From NCBI GenBank assembly GCA_028876395.1, contig JAGWRX010000103.1, positions 1 to 38,228 of the forward strand: DNA of 38,228 nt, in the 5' to 3' direction. The DNA comes from Acidobacteriota bacterium (GTDB lineage: Bacteria > Acidobacteriota > Terriglobia > Terriglobales > Acidobacteriaceae). A program made the position numbers and the translations under genes. Shown here one piece after another: positions 9,590 to 18,246 of this stretch. The stretch's first letter is position 1. Each line of letters starts with the position of its first letter. Below the pieces are notes generated by a model. That model ran no database searches and was not told the origin of the DNA. It saw only the letters and a program-made list of their open reading frames with translations.

Positions 9590-10243
9590 TCACCCGCAGC
9601 ACCCGCATCCCTCGCCGCGCCAGGCGCGTCTGCCTTCCACAACCAGAATCGGCACAGCCGCCAGCGCCGCCAGCGTATCCACCCACGACACGCGCCACAC
9701 CGCATAGATCACAAGCCCCGCCAGCGTCACCGCCGCCAGATACGCGCAGGTGGCCGACTGCGTTGCATCCGCGGCCAGTGCGCGATTGTTCAGCAGGCGC
9801 GCCTGTCTGCGCTTCAGTGCAGCCAGCGCCGGCATGGCCACTAGCGCCAGCGCTGTGATGGCGATGCCCAGCGGGCTGGTCTCCAGCGGCGCGCCGTACG
9901 AAAGCGCGGCAATCGCAACCACCACCGCCGCCAGCGCAAACAGCAGAATCGCAGCCGCCCGCTCCGCGTGCGCTTTTTTCAACGGGAAGCGCGGCAGGAA
10001 CTGCAACAGCACAACTGCAGCCGAAAGAAACTCCACCAGACTGTCTGACCCGAAGGCGAGCAGCGCCACGCTGTGCGCCCGGGCAGCGGCAAAGAGAGAC
10101 GCACCGCACTCCAGCGCCATCCACACGAGCGTGATCCACTGCAGCCACGCTACCTGACGCGGAAGCTCGGGATGCGGCAGCGCGGCGCTCGCGGAGCAGG
10201 AGCCGCAGCAGCTTGAATCGTCGGCATGCAATGGAGCACTCAT
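9590..10243 (-). CDS. CDF-like (cation efflux) multi-TM protein with Cys-rich termini
   Basis: About 6 hydrophobic segments; FGSDSLVEFLSAAVVL resembles CDF TM2; N-term SSCCGSC, C-term GCGCCG. Confidence 0.7.
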   Translation of the reverse strand: MSAPLHADDSSCCGSCSASAALPHPELPRQVAWLQWITLVWMALECGASLFAAARAHSVALLAFGSDSLVEFLSAAVVLLQFLPRFPLKKAHAERAAAILLFALAAVVVAIAALSYGAPLETSPLGIAITALALVAMPALAALKRRQARLLNNRALAADATQSATCAYLAAVTLAGLVIYAVWRVSWVDTLAALAAVPILVVEGRRAWRGEGCGCCG

Positions 10244-10288
10244 CGCTGGTCCTATTGTGCCACCGGGCTCACCGCGAAAACCACAAAA

Positions 10289-11320
10289 CTACATGGCGAG
10301 AATCTGCTGCCAGACCGCAGGGTCCACGGGCAGGCCGAGTTTGCGATTCTCCGCGCGCACCTGCAATGTCTTTTCGCCGGGGTAGCGGACCTTGCTTCCC
10401 TCTTTCGCAGGACGGCAGTGATGCACCGACGCGACAATCTCGTCTGCGAGGCGCTCGGCCTCAGCCGCTGCACCAAATGCCGCCGGATTCATCGTCAGAA
10501 ACACCTGCGAAATGCCCGCCTCGCGGAGTGGGTCCGCTGGAAGCTGATGCGTGGCGTTGCCCAGCGACAGCATGGCGCCCATCATGTCCAGCACAACAGA
10601 AAGTCCCGAGCCCTTCCAGTAGCCGGTGGGCAGCGGGCGCTGCGATTGCTCAATCGCTGCGGGGTCGCGGGTGAGATTGCCCTCGGCGTCAAAGCCCCCT
10701 TCAACGGGCAGCAACTCGCCGCGCTGTCGGTAGCTTTCGAGCGCGCCATAGGAAAACTGCGACATCGCCATGTCGAGCACAACGGGCCCGCTGGCGCGCG
10801 GCACGGCAATCACCAGCGGGTTGTTGCCGATGCACGGCTGCACGCCGCCCCACGGCGGCAGGTTGGGCATCGTGTTCGTCCAGCAGATGCCGATGAGCCC
10901 CGCCGCGGCGGCCTGCCAGCCATAGGTGCCGCCGCGCATCCAGTGGTTCGTGTTGCCCAGGCTCACGCATCCCACGCCATGCTCGCGGCCCAAGGCCATG
11001 GCGCGCTCCATCGCGGCCAGCGCATTCAGATTGCCGGGGCCGCGACGCCCGTCCCAGCGCTCGACGGCGCCGAAGCGCGTGATCGCAACAGGCTCCGCGG
11101 CCACGTCGATGCTGCCGTTGCGCACCATCGCGACGAAGCGCGGAAAGCGCGCGACGCCATGCGTGTAGACGCCGTCGCAGGTTGTCTCGGCAAAGAGGCG
11201 CGCACACGTCTGCGCGCGCCCGGCAGAAAAGCCGAGCCTTTGCAGAACCTGCGCAAGCGTTTCGTGGAGTTGGTCGAAGGGGATTCGCAGCATGGCCTGT
11301 GTCGAGAGTTTGAAGTGCAA
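10289..11320 (-). CDS. Ldh2-family oxidoreductase (malate/L-lactate dehydrogenase type; 2,3-diketogulonate reductase-like)
   Basis: DGVYTHGVARFPRFV, NTNHWMRGGTYGW, GNNPLVIAVPR, GYWKGSGLSVVLDMMGAMLS. Confidence 0.92.
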   Translation of the reverse strand: MHFKLSTQAMLRIPFDQLHETLAQVLQRLGFSAGRAQTCARLFAETTCDGVYTHGVARFPRFVAMVRNGSIDVAAEPVAITRFGAVERWDGRRGPGNLNALAAMERAMALGREHGVGCVSLGNTNHWMRGGTYGWQAAAAGLIGICWTNTMPNLPPWGGVQPCIGNNPLVIAVPRASGPVVLDMAMSQFSYGALESYRQRGELLPVEGGFDAEGNLTRDPAAIEQSQRPLPTGYWKGSGLSVVLDMMGAMLSLGNATHQLPADPLREAGISQVFLTMNPAAFGAAAEAERLADEIVASVHHCRPAKEGSKVRYPGEKTLQVRAENRKLGLPVDPAVWQQILAM

Positions 11321-11353
11321 ATGTGAGAATGAAGACGCTTTGCGCAGCAGGCG

Positions 11354-11827
11354 CTATTCCTTCAGCGTCACCGTAATCTTTCGCGCGTCGCCGCCCTCCG
11401 CGGTAATGACGATTTCGCCTGTGGCGCGCTTGCGGATACTCTTGAATTTCTCGCCCCACTCGACGAGCACCAGCGCGTCGGGCGTCAGCAGTTCGTCGAG
11501 GCCCAGCGTCTCCAGTTGCCGCTCGCCCTCCAGGCGGTAGACATCCAGATGAAAGAGCTTCACCGGCTTGCCGGCCTGCGTGCCGTCGTACTCGTGCAGC
11601 AGAGTAAACGTCGGGCTGGTGACTTCGTCGGCGTCGGCAGCGTCCAGCTCCTGGGCAATGCCCTTCACCAGCGTGGTCTTGCCGGTGCCCAGGTCCCCGC
11701 GCAGCAGCAGCAGTTGCGGCGGCTTGAGCAGGCGGGCCAGCTTGCGTCCCACGTCGATCGTGTCCGCGCCGCTCTGCGTGATGAACTCGTGGATCCTGCC
11801 TTCGGCCGGGGGTGCGGCGTTGCTCAT
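11354..11827 (-). CDS. tsaE: tRNA threonylcarbamoyladenosine biosynthesis ATPase TsaE
   Basis: LRGDLGTGKTTLVKGIAQEL (P-loop), SPTFTLLHEYDG, HLDVYRLEG, LVEWGEKF. Start MSNAAPP at 11827. Confidence 0.94.
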   Translation of the reverse strand: MSNAAPPAEGRIHEFITQSGADTIDVGRKLARLLKPPQLLLLRGDLGTGKTTLVKGIAQELDAADADEVTSPTFTLLHEYDGTQAGKPVKLFHLDVYRLEGERQLETLGLDELLTPDALVLVEWGEKFKSIRKRATGEIVITAEGGDARKITVTLKE

Positions 11828-13476
11828 GGCGCTGCCTCGCGGTGGGCCGCGGCCGGCGAAGACTCCGCCGGCAGGCCCTGCAACCAAACATACCCGTTCC
11901 GCCCGCGCGATTCAAAGCGAAAAGCCCGCGCAAGATGCTGAAGACTCTCCGTCGCCAGCAGCGTGTGTTCATCGCCGGCGCGCACAGCCAGGTCCGCGGC
12001 AAGCCCGTGCAGATATACTGCCGCCTCCACCGCGCGCGCGGGTTCGCCTGGATGCTGTGCCAGCAGCCCCGCCACGAGGCCGGTCAGCACGTCGCCGCTG
12101 CCTCCCTTGGCCATGCCGGGATTGCCTGTGGTATTCACGGCCACACGCCCATCGGGATGCGCAATGAGCGTCCGCGCACCTTTCAGCACCACCGTGACTC
12201 CGTTGCGCTGGGCGAAGCTGCGCGCAACCTGAAGCCGGTCAGCCTGCACCGCAGCCACCGTGAGCCCCGCCAGCCGCGCCATCTCGCCGGGATGCGGCGT
12301 GAGCACCAGCGTGCGTCCCTTGGCCAGTTTCGCCAGCAGCACGGGTTTTGCAGCCAGAATATTGAGCGCGTCCGCGTCGATCACCGCCGGAATCTTTGTG
12401 GCGGCCAACAGCCCTGTGGCGAACTTGATGGTCGCCGGGCTTTGCCCGAGGCCCGGCCCGATTGCCAGCACGGTCTTTCCGGCAATGAGCGCTGTCACCT
12501 GCTCCAGCGCAAGGTTCTCTGCCGCAATGTGCCCCTCTGCGGTCGCCGCGAGCGGCCAGGTCATCAGCTCCGGCGCAACGGCCGCCACCAGCGGCAGAGC
12601 GGGAGCGGGCACCGCTGCCGTCACCAGCCCTGCGCCAGCGCGCAACGCCGCCAACGCGGCCATCGCCGGCGCGCCGGACTTGCCGCCCGCCGGACCAAAC
12701 GTGCCGCCCACAACGAGCACATGACCAAAGCTGCCCTTGTTGGCCACCGCGGCGCGCGGAGTCTGCACCAGCGCCAGAGACGCGCCGGCCCACTCCACGC
12801 CGAGCGTTGAAACGATGGCCTCCTCCGGCGAGCCGATGGGCACAACAACCACCGGCTGATCCCAGCGCCGCGTAAGCTCCCCAAAGACATGCGCGGGCTT
12901 GGGCGCGGTAAAGGTGATGACAGCATCGGCGGGAAACACCGGAACGCTTACATTGGCGGCGGTCTCGTCCGCCGGCCAGCCCGAGGGCAGATCGACGGCC
13001 AGCACAGGAGCGGTGCTCGCCTTCATCCACTCCAGCGCGGCCAGCACCAGCCCCTTCAGCGGCGGCTTGAAACCGGTGCCCAGGACCGCGTCCACAATCA
13101 GATCCGATTCCAGCGCATCCTTGTGCCGGTTGAGTTCCTCCGCCGTGTGGATGACGTGAATGAGCCCATGCGCCGGACTTGTGAGTTCGCGCCAGGCTTC
13201 GGCGGCGTCGCCCTTTAAGGTGTCGGGCGCGCCCAGCAGCAGCGTCGTCACCTCAAGCCCAGCGGAAGCCAGCCGCCGCGCAGCCATCATGCCGTCGCCG
13301 CCGTTGTTGCCGCGCCCGCAGAGCACCGTCACACGCCGCGCATGCGGGAACTGCGCGCGCGCAAAAGCCGTCACGGCAGCAGATGCCGTGCGCATCAGCT
13401 TGAGCGACGGCACGCCGAACCGCTCGCTGGTGGCGCGGTCGCAGGCCTGCATCTCGGCAGCGGAAAGAATCTGCAT
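11824..13476 (-). CDS. Bifunctional NAD(P)H-hydrate epimerase / ADP-dependent NAD(P)H-hydrate dehydratase
   Basis: N-term epimerase (CGRGNNGGDGMMAARRL); C-term kinase-fold (LTPHPGEMARL, NTTGNPGMAKGGSGDVLTG); 4-nt overlap with tsaE. Confidence 0.95.
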   Translation of the reverse strand: MQILSAAEMQACDRATSERFGVPSLKLMRTASAAVTAFARAQFPHARRVTVLCGRGNNGGDGMMAARRLASAGLEVTTLLLGAPDTLKGDAAEAWRELTSPAHGLIHVIHTAEELNRHKDALESDLIVDAVLGTGFKPPLKGLVLAALEWMKASTAPVLAVDLPSGWPADETAANVSVPVFPADAVITFTAPKPAHVFGELTRRWDQPVVVVPIGSPEEAIVSTLGVEWAGASLALVQTPRAAVANKGSFGHVLVVGGTFGPAGGKSGAPAMAALAALRAGAGLVTAAVPAPALPLVAAVAPELMTWPLAATAEGHIAAENLALEQVTALIAGKTVLAIGPGLGQSPATIKFATGLLAATKIPAVIDADALNILAAKPVLLAKLAKGRTLVLTPHPGEMARLAGLTVAAVQADRLQVARSFAQRNGVTVVLKGARTLIAHPDGRVAVNTTGNPGMAKGGSGDVLTGLVAGLLAQHPGEPARAVEAAVYLHGLAADLAVRAGDEHTLLATESLQHLARAFRFESRGRNGYVWLQGLPAESSPAAAHREAAP

Positions 13477-13587
13477 GGCACCTATGGTAGCGGGTTTCGA
13501 TGGCTGCCATCAGATTCATGCGAACGCGCGCAGGTTTCGCGTCTTGCGCGACAATAGGAATGCGCGAAACCGAGGAAGGACGAATCC

Positions 13588-14022
13588 ATGAACCATAGCA
13601 ACCAGAGCGGCGCTACAGGCGCGGCATCAACCTTTGATCTTGAGGTCCTTGCCGCCAGATTTCCATCGTCCGCCGAGACCATGCTGCTGGACATGCGGCT
13701 CACCGACGAGCCGGCAGCGAGCTCGCGCCTGTTTCGCATCTACCGGCCCGTTCCGGCGCACTATCACAAGACCTGCGACGAATACCTGCTGGTGATTTCA
13801 GGGCGCGGCAGGTTTGTGGTCGACGGCAGAAATCCAATCGAACTTGGGCCCGGACAGCTGCTCTTCTTCCGGCGCAACACCATCCACAGCATCCCAGAGG
13901 TGATCGAGGGGCCGCTGGTCGTGTTCTCAGTGGATACGCCGCGGCGCGACCCAGCCGACGTGACCTTTGTGGATCCCGGCACTGGGACTGCGGCGACTTT
14001 CATTCGAACGATTCAGTACTAA
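13588..14022 (+). CDS. Cupin domain protein
   Basis: PAHYHKTCDEYLLVISGRGRFVVDG...LGPGQLLFFRRNTIHSI. Confidence 0.88.
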   Translation: MNHSNQSGATGAASTFDLEVLAARFPSSAETMLLDMRLTDEPAASSRLFRIYRPVPAHYHKTCDEYLLVISGRGRFVVDGRNPIELGPGQLLFFRRNTIHSIPEVIEGPLVVFSVDTPRRDPADVTFVDPGTGTAATFIRTIQY

Positions 14023-14068
14023 CTCACCGGCATCGGGAGTAAATCCGCTACTCGTTCCATTGCGGCTG

Positions 14069-15445
14069 TCACATCCCCAGCGCCGTCTGGACCAGCAGCC
14101 AGCCGTTGAGCACCGCAATCAGCACGGCCACAAGCCAGGCCAGCGCCTGCAGGCCACGACTGTTCACGAACTCGCCCATGCGCCTGCGGCTGCCTGTGAA
14201 GTGAACCAGCGGAATGACGGCAAAGCTGAGCTGCATCGAGAGAATCACCTGGCTCAGAATCAGCAGCTTTTCCGTTCCCCGCTCTCCCGTAACGGCCACC
14301 ACGATGATGGTGGGAATGATGGCCAGGCTGCGCGTGATGAGGCGGCGCAACCACGGCGAGAGCCTGAGATGGATGAAGCCCTCCATCACGATCTGGCCGG
14401 CCAGCGTGCCGGTGATGGAAGAGTTCTGTCCTGAGGCGAGAAGCGCAACAGCAAACAGCGTGCTGGCTCCGGCCGCGCCCACCAGCGGGCTCAGCAGCTT
14501 GTAGGCGTCCTGAATGGCCGCCACGTCAAAGTGTCCGCTGCGATGGAAGACCGCCGCCGCCACAATCAGAATGGCCGCATTCACAAACAGGGCCATCGTC
14601 AGCGCCAGCGCGGAGTCCACGCCGGCCATGTGAATTGCCTCGCGCTTGCCCTCGGCCGTGCGCTTGTACTGCCGGCTCTGCACGATGGACGAGTGCAGGT
14701 AAAGATTGTGGGGCATCACCGTTGCGCCCAGCATGCCGATGGCGATGTACAACATGCCGTGATTGGTGAGGATGCCGGCCGATGGAACGACAAGGCTGTG
14801 CAGCGCCAGCCCATACTCCGGGCGCGACAGCACGATCTGTATGCCGAAGAGCACAATGATCGTCCCGATGAGGGCAATGACCAGCGCCTCAATATAGCGG
14901 AAACCCCAGCGCTGCAAGAGCAGGATCAACAGCACATCCAGCCCGGTAATCAGCACGCCGTAAAAAAGCGGGATATGAAAGAGCAGTTCCAGCGCGATGG
15001 CCGAGCCGATGACCTCGGCCAGGTCGCAGGCGGCAATGGCGATCTCGGCAAAGATCCAAAGCGCAAAACTCACCCTGGGACCGTAGTTCTCATGGCAGAG
15101 CTGTGCCAGGTCGCGCTCGGTGGCCACGCCCAGCTTGAGTGACAGGTTCTGCAGCAGAATGGCCATCAGGTTCGAGGCCATGATGACGAAGAGCAGGGTG
15201 TAGCCGAAGCGCGAGCCTCCGGCAATGTCTGTGGCCCAGTTGCCGGGGTCCATATAGCCGACGGAAATCAGAAATCCCGGCCCAATGAAGCCCAGCAGGC
15301 GCCGCCAGTAGTACGGCGAGCGCGAAATGCTCACACTGGCGTTCACCTCAGGTAACGAGGGCTCGGCGGGGGCGATGAAGGACGTGAATTCAGTGGCCAT
15401 GGGCTGCAAAGGACGAACCGGGAGTTCGTTGTCCCAGTATGCCAC
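14069..15445 (-). CDS. mntH: Nramp family Mn2+/divalent metal transporter
   Basis: GPGFLISVGYMDPGNWATDIAGGS and MPHNLYLHSSIVQSR signature motifs. Confidence 0.95.
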   Translation of the reverse strand: MAYWDNELPVRPLQPMATEFTSFIAPAEPSLPEVNASVSISRSPYYWRRLLGFIGPGFLISVGYMDPGNWATDIAGGSRFGYTLLFVIMASNLMAILLQNLSLKLGVATERDLAQLCHENYGPRVSFALWIFAEIAIAACDLAEVIGSAIALELLFHIPLFYGVLITGLDVLLILLLQRWGFRYIEALVIALIGTIIVLFGIQIVLSRPEYGLALHSLVVPSAGILTNHGMLYIAIGMLGATVMPHNLYLHSSIVQSRQYKRTAEGKREAIHMAGVDSALALTMALFVNAAILIVAAAVFHRSGHFDVAAIQDAYKLLSPLVGAAGASTLFAVALLASGQNSSITGTLAGQIVMEGFIHLRLSPWLRRLITRSLAIIPTIIVVAVTGERGTEKLLILSQVILSMQLSFAVIPLVHFTGSRRRMGEFVNSRGLQALAWLVAVLIAVLNGWLLVQTALGM

Positions 15446-15479
15446 AGGTGGTTAATCGTAGTTAATGAATTTTATTACA

Positions 15480-15495
15480 TTTAATTATCATTAAA
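15480..15495. promoter_or_regulatory. AT-rich palindrome TTTAATTATCATTAAA between mntR and mntH, candidate regulator box
   Basis: 6-bp arms around 4-nt centre in an AT-rich 45-bp gap of an otherwise GC-rich locus. Confidence 0.35.
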
Positions 15496-16156
15496 TTTCC
15501 GGGCGGAGCCAGATGGCTTCGGCGGCCGGTCTTCCCAGAATCGAAACGCCTGTAGGTAATTCAATTGAAACGGTTTGGTCGTAGTTCTGGCTGACGACGC
15601 GCAGGTTGCGGCTGGGACCGATGCCCATGCGATGCAGAAACAGCAGCAGCTTTGGGTCGCGCTCGTGCAGGCTGGCAACCGTGTACCGGCGGCCTTCGGC
15701 GGCCTCAGAGAGGGGCAGCTCGCCGCGCTGCTTGCGTTGTGCCGGTGTTTCAGGCAGCACGAAGTTGCCGTGCGGACAGGCGCCGCCCTCGCCGAGTTTT
15801 TCCTTGAGGCGCGCCTCGAAGGCCGGGGAAACAGCGTGCTCCAGCCGCTCGGCCTCCTCGTGAATCTCGTACCACTCCATGCCGAAGACTTCGCTGAGCA
15901 TGCGCTCGATGAGGTGATGGCGCAGGGCGGTGCGGTAGGCAGTCTCGCGGCCGGTATCGGTGAGGCGCACGATGCCGTCCGCGCCCACCTCGACGTAGCC
16001 GTCGCGCTTGAGACGCTTGAGCGCCATGGTCACCGCGGGGGCGGAGACCTCAAGCCAGTGCGCGAGGGTGGCCGGGAAAACCTGGTGGCCCTCCGCCTCG
16101 GCCTCAAGAATGGCCTTGAGGTAGTTCTCCTTCGATACGTGGATGGCGTCTTTCAT
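15491..16156 (-). CDS. mntR: MntR/DtxR family metal-dependent transcriptional regulator with C-terminal FeoA-like domain
   Basis: YLKAILEAEAEGHQVFPATLAHWLEVSAPAVTMALKRLKRDGYVEV wHTH; HHLIERMLSEVFGMEWYEIHEEAERLEHAVS; adjacent to mntH. Confidence 0.9.
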   Translation of the reverse strand: MKDAIHVSKENYLKAILEAEAEGHQVFPATLAHWLEVSAPAVTMALKRLKRDGYVEVGADGIVRLTDTGRETAYRTALRHHLIERMLSEVFGMEWYEIHEEAERLEHAVSPAFEARLKEKLGEGGACPHGNFVLPETPAQRKQRGELPLSEAAEGRRYTVASLHERDPKLLLFLHRMGIGPSRNLRVVSQNYDQTVSIELPTGVSILGRPAAEAIWLRPEI

Positions 16157-16291
16157 GGCTGTGCTGGAATCAGTCTAATCCGTCGAGCAGAGCGTGCCCC
16201 TCAAACGGATGTTCGCTGGAGGCTGTATGCAGGAAAGGCGCGCTGATGCAGAGCGTGCTTCACAGTCCCTCGAAATCATCTGCAAACTTTT

Positions 16292-16467
16292 TGTGGAAAA
16301 CAAAAATAAATAAGGGGGGTAGGGGGTGTCCTTTAGCTTTCAGCTTCTAGCCTCTAGCTCCTGGCCAAAGGTGATGACTGGACGGAATCCGGTACGGAGC
16401 GAGAGCGGAGGTGTGGTTTCTACTGCTGCAATTCCATTGTGCAGGATTGCCGGGAAATTATATGCAA
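16292..16467 (-). repeat. Dispersed ~180-bp repeat, copy B (inverted relative to copy A)
   Basis: Reverse complement matches 7294-7475, including cagtcatcacctttggccaggagctagaggct and ccacacctccgct.cgctccgtaccggattcc. Confidence 0.92.
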
Positions 16468-16516
16468 ATTTGGGCGGGGAAAATTTTTGAGTGTGGCGGG
16501 ATGAGGGTAGTGGTTT

Positions 16517-16619
16517 CCCACCCATGTCGACCGCCTGCGGCGGACGCCATGGATGGGGCACCCGGCGGGTTTGTGGTCACCCACCCTGTTGTTCGCTGGC
16601 GCGAACGACAAGGGTGGGG
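16517..16619 (-). repeat. Two hairpin modules adjoining copy B (16517-16557; 16579-16619)
   Basis: cccacccatg...catggatggg with inner ccgcc-tgc-ggcgg; and ccaccctgttgttcgc-tggc-gcgaacgacaagggtggg, the inverse of the 7044/7102 modules. Confidence 0.8.
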
Positions 16620-16736
16620 CAACCACGCGTAGGCGCGCGGGGTGGCGCTGTGGCCAAACAGTTGTATGTCCGTACCACGATTGAGCGATGCCAATCGGTC
16701 GGCGGGTCGGCCTACAATCATGAGGCTGGAGTATGT

Positions 16737-16991
16737 ATGGAAAGCAATAGAGGACAAAATCCCAACCGCGCCGCATCCGACCAGACTTCGCGGGAGCTGC
16801 GCAGGATGCTCATTGAGTATGAGGCGCTGCGCGCTCGCCAGGAGCGTGCGGAGAAGCTCGCGCAGCAACAGAGTCCGGCCCCCGAGGCGGATCCGCAGGT
16901 TGTGTGGGATCCTGTTGAGCACCTGAGCAGCGTGGAAGGGCTCACCGTGATTACCCGGCTGGGCGTGGTGCTGGCGGACCGGAGCAGGTAG
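16737..16991 (+). CDS. Small hypothetical protein (84 aa, charged N-terminal helix)
   Basis: ATG at 16737: MESNRGQNPNRAASDQTSRELRRMLIEYEALRARQERAEKLAQQ...; weak RBS ggagtatgt. Confidence 0.5.
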   Translation: MESNRGQNPNRAASDQTSRELRRMLIEYEALRARQERAEKLAQQQSPAPEADPQVVWDPVEHLSSVEGLTVITRLGVVLADRSR

Positions 16992-17014
16992 CGCCCGCGC
17001 GGCCCGCCGCTTGC

Positions 17015-18244
17015 TTACTTGACGCGCACCCTGGGCTCGACGGAGAGGCCTGGACGCAGCAGGTGCCTGGAGTCTTCGTCCTTCAAATCAGAGAAATCAA
17101 TGCGCACGGGAACGCGCTGGACCACCTTGACGTAGTTGCCCGTTGCGTTTTCCGGCGGGAAGAGCGAGAGGACGGAGCCGGTGGCGCCGCCAATCTGCGT
17201 AACCGTGCCCTTGTAGTCCTTGCCGGTTGCGTCCACGTGAATTGTGACGGGCTGGCCGGCGGCCATGTGGCGCAACTGCGTCTCCTTGAAGTTCGCGGTG
17301 ACCCAGAGCCCCTCGAGCGAAACCAGCGTCAGCAGGTTCTGGCCCACGGAGACGTTCTGGTGGATCTCAACGCTTTTGCGGGTGATGATGCCGTCCGTGG
17401 GGGCAACGATTTTTGTATAGCTCAGGTTGAGTTTTGCCTGGTCGAGCTGCGCCCTGGCCTGCTGCACCTGGGCCATTGCCTGCTTGGCGCGTGCGCTTTG
17501 CGCGGCCACCTGCTGCGGGCCGGTCTGGGCGTATTTCAACATGGCCTGGGACGACTTTTCGCGTTCGAGGGCCACGCGCACGCCGTCGGCGGCGGCCTGC
17601 TGGCTGGCGCGGGCGTCGGCCAGGGCAGCCTTGGCGGCATCGGCAGCGGCCACGGCGGCGTCAAACTGCTGCTTGCTGATGACGTCCTTCTCGACGAGCG
17701 GCTTGTAGCGCGCAAGGTCGGCCTGCGCCTTGGTGTCGTTGGCCTGGGCCTGGGCAACGCGGGCGCGGGTGGCGTCAAGCTGCTGCTCGGCCTGCGAGAT
17801 GGAGGCCTGCGCGCCGGTCACGTCCGCGGTGGCGGAATGCAGGTTGGCTCCGGTGTTGACGGTGGTGAGGGGCACGTTGACCTGCACGGCCGCCGCATTG
17901 GCCTCAGCGCTGGCCAGCGCGGCCTGTGCATTCTCCACCGCGACCTGGTAGTCCCGGGGGTCCAGCTCGGCGATTTCGTCGCCGGCCTTCACCACCTGGT
18001 TCTCGTCGACGAAGACCTTGCTCACCTGGCCTGCGATGCGCGGGCTGATCTGGATCAGGTGGCCGTTGATCTGCGCGTCGTCTGTGTCCTCGGTGAAGGT
18101 GGACCGCCACCAGAGCCCCGCGGCAATCACGATGAGGACTGCGACAATCACCACCACGATGCCTCTGCGGCGGGACCGCGGCTGCATGATTTCGGTGCTC
18201 TCGTCCGTCTCGGATAGGGCTGGTGCTGGAGTTGTATCCGCCAC
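17015..18244 (-). CDS. HlyD/EmrA family membrane fusion protein
   Basis: N-term TM, STFTEDTDDAQINGHLIQISPRIAGQVSKVFVDENQVVKAGDEIAELDPRDY, long Ala/Gln coiled coil, APTDGIITRKSVEIHQNVSVGQNLLTLV. Confidence 0.94.
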   Translation of the reverse strand: MADTTPAPALSETDESTEIMQPRSRRRGIVVVIVAVLIVIAAGLWWRSTFTEDTDDAQINGHLIQISPRIAGQVSKVFVDENQVVKAGDEIAELDPRDYQVAVENAQAALASAEANAAAVQVNVPLTTVNTGANLHSATADVTGAQASISQAEQQLDATRARVAQAQANDTKAQADLARYKPLVEKDVISKQQFDAAVAAADAAKAALADARASQQAAADGVRVALEREKSSQAMLKYAQTGPQQVAAQSARAKQAMAQVQQARAQLDQAKLNLSYTKIVAPTDGIITRKSVEIHQNVSVGQNLLTLVSLEGLWVTANFKETQLRHMAAGQPVTIHVDATGKDYKGTVTQIGGATGSVLSLFPPENATGNYVKVVQRVPVRIDFSDLKDEDSRHLLRPGLSVEPRVRVK

Positions 18245-18246
18245 GT

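Noticed and set aside
10226-11326. 366-aa plus-strand ORF opposite the Ldh2-family gene
   Set aside because: Antisense shadow of a clear enzyme; composition atypical of protein.
10701-12002. 433-aa minus-strand ORF spanning tsaE and Ldh2 in another frame
   Set aside because: Out-of-frame reading of two well-supported genes.
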